Shown here: positions 4,905-6,527 of the stretch, in pieces
How the letters are laid out: each line of letters begins with the position of its first letter
Position numbering within the stretch: the first letter of the stretch is position 1
DNA from: Clostridia bacterium
GTDB taxonomy: Bacteria > Bacillota_A > Clostridia > Oscillospirales > CAG-272
Assembly (NCBI GenBank): GCA_017632155.1
Contig: JAGBRZ010000027.1
Coordinates: 1-6,527 of the forward strand
DNA: 6,527 nt
Direction of reading: 5' to 3'
Made by a program: the position numbers and the translations under genes
Notes under the pieces: model-generated
The model's input: the letters and a program-made list of their open reading frames with translations, nothing else
Database searches by the model: none
What the model was told of the DNA's origin: nothing

Positions 4905-5560
4905 TGGAAGAACTTGAACTTCAGAAAGAAACTACAGCACCGGCTGTAAAAAATCAGCTGGATTACATGAGCGGCGACTCGCTTAACAAGGCTTACAAGA
5001 ACGCACAGATACTTGCGAAGTCGGATCTGGTCCCGGAAACCTACCGGAACCGCCCGGACAACGTACTGCTCGCAATGGATATGGCGAGCCGCACAGGGTT
5101 CTCGCTCATGCAGGTCATGCAGAATCTGTACCTGGTAAAGGGCAAACCGGCCTGGTCGGGTCAGTTCTGTATGTCGGCAATCAAGGCAAGCGGGCTTTAT
5201 GATCGCGTGCAATATATGTGGTGCGGGGAACCTGATACGCCGGAATACGGGTGCTATGTGACCGCCATCGACAGGTCCACCGGGCAGCGCGTGAACGGTG
5301 CAGCGGTGACGTGGGCCATGGTCCGCGCGGAAGGGTGGGACAAGAAACCCGGCAGTAAGTGGATGTCCATGCCGGAGCTGATGTTCCGGTACCGCGCAGC
5401 GGCGCTGTTCGCCCGTACGGAATGCCCGGATGTACTGCAGGGCTTACACACGCAGGACGAGAACCAGGACGTATACGGGTACGACGAACCGAAGAAGTCC
5501 AAAACGAAAATCACACTCGGCAATGTAATTGACGCCGAAGCAGTAGAAACGGAGGAGTAA
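4904..5560 (+). CDS. recT: RecT-family single-strand annealing recombinase
   Basis: The 218-residue protein begins at ATG 4904 (TGATG overlap), after AAGGAAG (4893-4899). It fits the shorter RecT-like annealases of Bacillota phages: LVPETYRNRPDNVLLAMDMASRTG (42-65), the core MQVMQNLYLVKGKPAWSGQF (69-88), a central region GCYVTAIDRSTGQRV, VTWAMVRAEGW (135-145) and SKWMSMPELMFRYRAAALFART (151-172). The C-terminus is low-complexity and acidic (DAEAVETEE). RecT proteins coat resected single strands and anneal them to complementary DNA, without ATP. It is shorter than E. coli RecT (269 residues), with most of the difference at the ends. Placement between the nuclease and a probable ssDNA-binding protein gives the classic lambda-Red-like set. 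Confidence 0.87.
   Translation: MEELELQKETTAPAVKNQLDYMSGDSLNKAYKNAQILAKSDLVPETYRNRPDNVLLAMDMASRTGFSLMQVMQNLYLVKGKPAWSGQFCMSAIKASGLYDRVQYMWCGEPDTPEYGCYVTAIDRSTGQRVNGAAVTWAMVRAEGWDKKPGSKWMSMPELMFRYRAAALFARTECPDVLQGLHTQDENQDVYGYDEPKKSKTKITLGNVIDAEAVETEE
5551..5557 (+). promoter_or_regulatory. Strong Shine-Dalgarno before the ssDNA-binding-like gene
   Basis: GGAGGAG at 5551-5557, 6 bases before ATG 5564, is among the best ribosome binding sites in the window. It suggests high expression of a protein needed in stoichiometric amounts, as expected for an ssDNA-binding protein. Confidence 0.6.
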
Positions 5561-5563
5561 AAA

Positions 5564-5974
5564 ATGTCTGTATATGTACGCGTCGGTGACGTTTTTGACC
5601 GGTCCGAAGTCCGGTCCGGCGACAGCAACAGGGGGCCGTGGGCGCTTGTCCGCGCAACGGCAAACGAAGGGAAAGACGTGGTGACGATCTTTGCCTCAAA
5701 TCCCGCAGAAGTAAAAGCTATGACAGGTGCTGTGAAGATCAAGAGCATTGAAAAGGTGTCCAAAAAGGCGAAGAAAGACAAGGATACCGGTGCATGGTCG
5801 GTTGACTTCTCGCTTGAAGCAACGTTTGAACAGTCAACCGAAGGGACGGAACAGTCCAGACAGAGCGGCTTTGACGCATTCCAGAACGCGCTTTCCGGGT
5901 ACGGCGCAAAAGACGAAGGGGGATTCATGCAGATTCCGGCTGACATCCCTGACGGGCAACTGCCGTTCAGGTAA
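5564..5974 (+). CDS. Probable single-stranded DNA-binding protein (divergent)
   Basis: This 136-residue protein follows recT by three bases and has a very strong ribosome binding site. The first 90 residues look beta-rich (VYVRVGDVF, GPWALVRATA, VVTIFASN, WSVDFSLEATFE), consistent with an OB fold, with a lysine-rich loop at 65-73 (VSKKAKKDK). Residues 91-125 are a flexible Ser/Gln/Gly-rich linker. The C-terminus DIPDGQLPFR recalls the acidic DDDIPF tail through which bacterial SSBs recruit partner proteins, though an extra Arg follows the Phe. The SSB call rests on this tail, on length and on position after recT; the core does not clearly match classical SSB. A small RecT partner of another fold is possible. 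Confidence 0.55.
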   Translation: MSVYVRVGDVFDRSEVRSGDSNRGPWALVRATANEGKDVVTIFASNPAEVKAMTGAVKIKSIEKVSKKAKKDKDTGAWSVDFSLEATFEQSTEGTEQSRQSGFDAFQNALSGYGAKDEGGFMQIPADIPDGQLPFR

Positions 5975-6527
5975 TGGGCAGCAAGAAGAAAGCCCCGGAG
6001 AAGGTCGAGGGAGTACTGGCAGATATGCCGGTGCTCACCGAGGCCGCTCCGGTAAAGTCGCGCAATACCAAAGGAATCCTGACACCGGCGGACTATGCGG
6101 AGGCTGTTAATGTCGTCGTCGAGTCCAGAAAGCTGAGGGAAGAACGCGCCATGCCGAATCATTACAGCAGCGTCAAACAGCTTTCGCAGGCGGTCAATAA
6201 GTTCTGGGAATTCCTTGCAATGTGCGCAACAAACGGGAATATCATCATTCCCGACATCGAATCACTGGCGGCTTTTCTTGGGGTATCGCGTGACCAGCTC
6301 CTGAGTTGGAAACGGGGCCTCGGAAACCCGGAGTTCAAGCCGGTGATCGAACAATGTTATACAGACATCGCCGCTGTGAAGAAGCAGCTTGCGTTCCGCG
6401 GTGACCTGCCGCAGATCATTTATCTGAACGATATACAGAACAACCACGGGTACGTCAACTCGGCGTCGAAGGTTGACGTTGAAGTGTCCGCGAAGCGGGA
6501 GACAGCCCCATCGCAGCAGCTGATCGA
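5974..6527 (+). CDS. Terminase small subunit-like DNA-binding protein, 3' end outside the window
   Basis: The frame opens at ATG 5974 (TAATG overlap with the previous stop) and runs off the window end without a stop, giving 184 visible residues. The N-terminal 35 residues are basic and disordered-looking (GSKKKAPEKVEG). Residues 64-82 (YSSVKQLSQAVNKFWEFLA) start the folded part. IPDIESLAAFLGVSRDQLLSWKRG (92-115) is a helix-turn-helix, followed by FKPVIEQCYTDIAAVKKQLA and a closing IIYLNDIQNNHGYVN (148-162). This order of HTH, helical pair and NNHGY end is typical of phage terminase small subunits, which recognise packaging sites and load the large subunit. Position at the end of the replication genes, where late genes usually begin, agrees. 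There is no strong Shine-Dalgarno, so it probably depends on translational coupling. A transcriptional regulator with the same fold remains possible. Confidence 0.6.
   Translation, partial: MGSKKKAPEKVEGVLADMPVLTEAAPVKSRNTKGILTPADYAEAVNVVVESRKLREERAMPNHYSSVKQLSQAVNKFWEFLAMCATNGNIIIPDIESLAAFLGVSRDQLLSWKRGLGNPEFKPVIEQCYTDIAAVKKQLAFRGDLPQIIYLNDIQNNHGYVNSASKVDVEVSAKRETAPSQQLI

Noticed and set aside
4184..5212. 342-codon minus-strand frame opposite the nuclease and recT genes
   Set aside because: It is antisense to three well-supported genes and its product is Ser/Cys/Arg/Phe-rich with no recognisable domain; GC-rich codon use leaves such frames open.
5599..5618. Direct repeat CCGGTCCG (5599-5606 and 5611-5618)
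   Set aside because: Only two short GC-rich copies inside a coding region; not distinguishable from chance in DNA of this composition.
5254..6162. 302-codon minus-strand frame opposite recT, the SSB-like gene and the terminase-like gene
   Set aside because: It spans three genes antisense and its composition is typical of a shadow frame.

Overview
The window is a segment of a phage or prophage early region: DNA modification, replication and recombination genes, all on the + strand and packed end to end. Neighbouring genes overlap by 1 to 14 bases or are separated by at most 7, most starts have a purine-rich Shine-Dalgarno sequence, and no promoter, terminator or RNA gene is visible. The gene set and gene order (SPP1-like replisome organizer, then a G39P-type loader, then RusA, nuclease and RecT) point to a temperate siphophage-type element of Bacillota. 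The GC-rich codon use and the protein styles suggest a Clostridia host, perhaps a gut Oscillospiraceae or Lachnospiraceae member. The host assignment is inference.

Layout. Positions 1-895 hold five small accessory genes: a partial unknown, a cysteine-rich zinc-ribbon-like protein, a 38-residue membrane protein, an unknown 68-residue protein and a DUF551-like protein. Positions 892-2085 encode a cytosine-5 DNA methyltransferase whose motif order is circularly permuted: catalytic motif IV lies near the N-terminus and SAM-binding motif I lies at the very C-terminus. A second protein-like reading frame (1073-1501) with its own Shine-Dalgarno sequence is nested inside it in the +1 frame. Positions 2093-3318 carry the initiation module: a replisome organizer and a helicase loader. 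The organizer gene contains an inverted repeat and four 15-bp iterons (2421-2518) that look like the replication origin. Positions 3311-5974 carry the recombination module: RusA resolvase, a protein with two HTH-like repeats, a PD-(D/E)XK nuclease, a RecT-type annealase and a probable ssDNA-binding protein. From 5974 to the end runs a partial gene resembling a terminase small subunit, which suggests that the packaging genes begin next.

How the genes fit together. The organizer would bind the iterons in its own gene and, with the loader, bring in a replicative helicase. No helicase, primase or polymerase is present here, so these probably come from the host or from outside the window. The nuclease, RecT, the ssDNA-binding protein and RusA form a complete resect-anneal-resolve set. 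The methyltransferase has no restriction partner in the window, so it more likely protects or marks phage DNA. The most notable items are the permuted methyltransferase, the nested frame with a G7 tract where both frames are open, and the origin-like repeat array.
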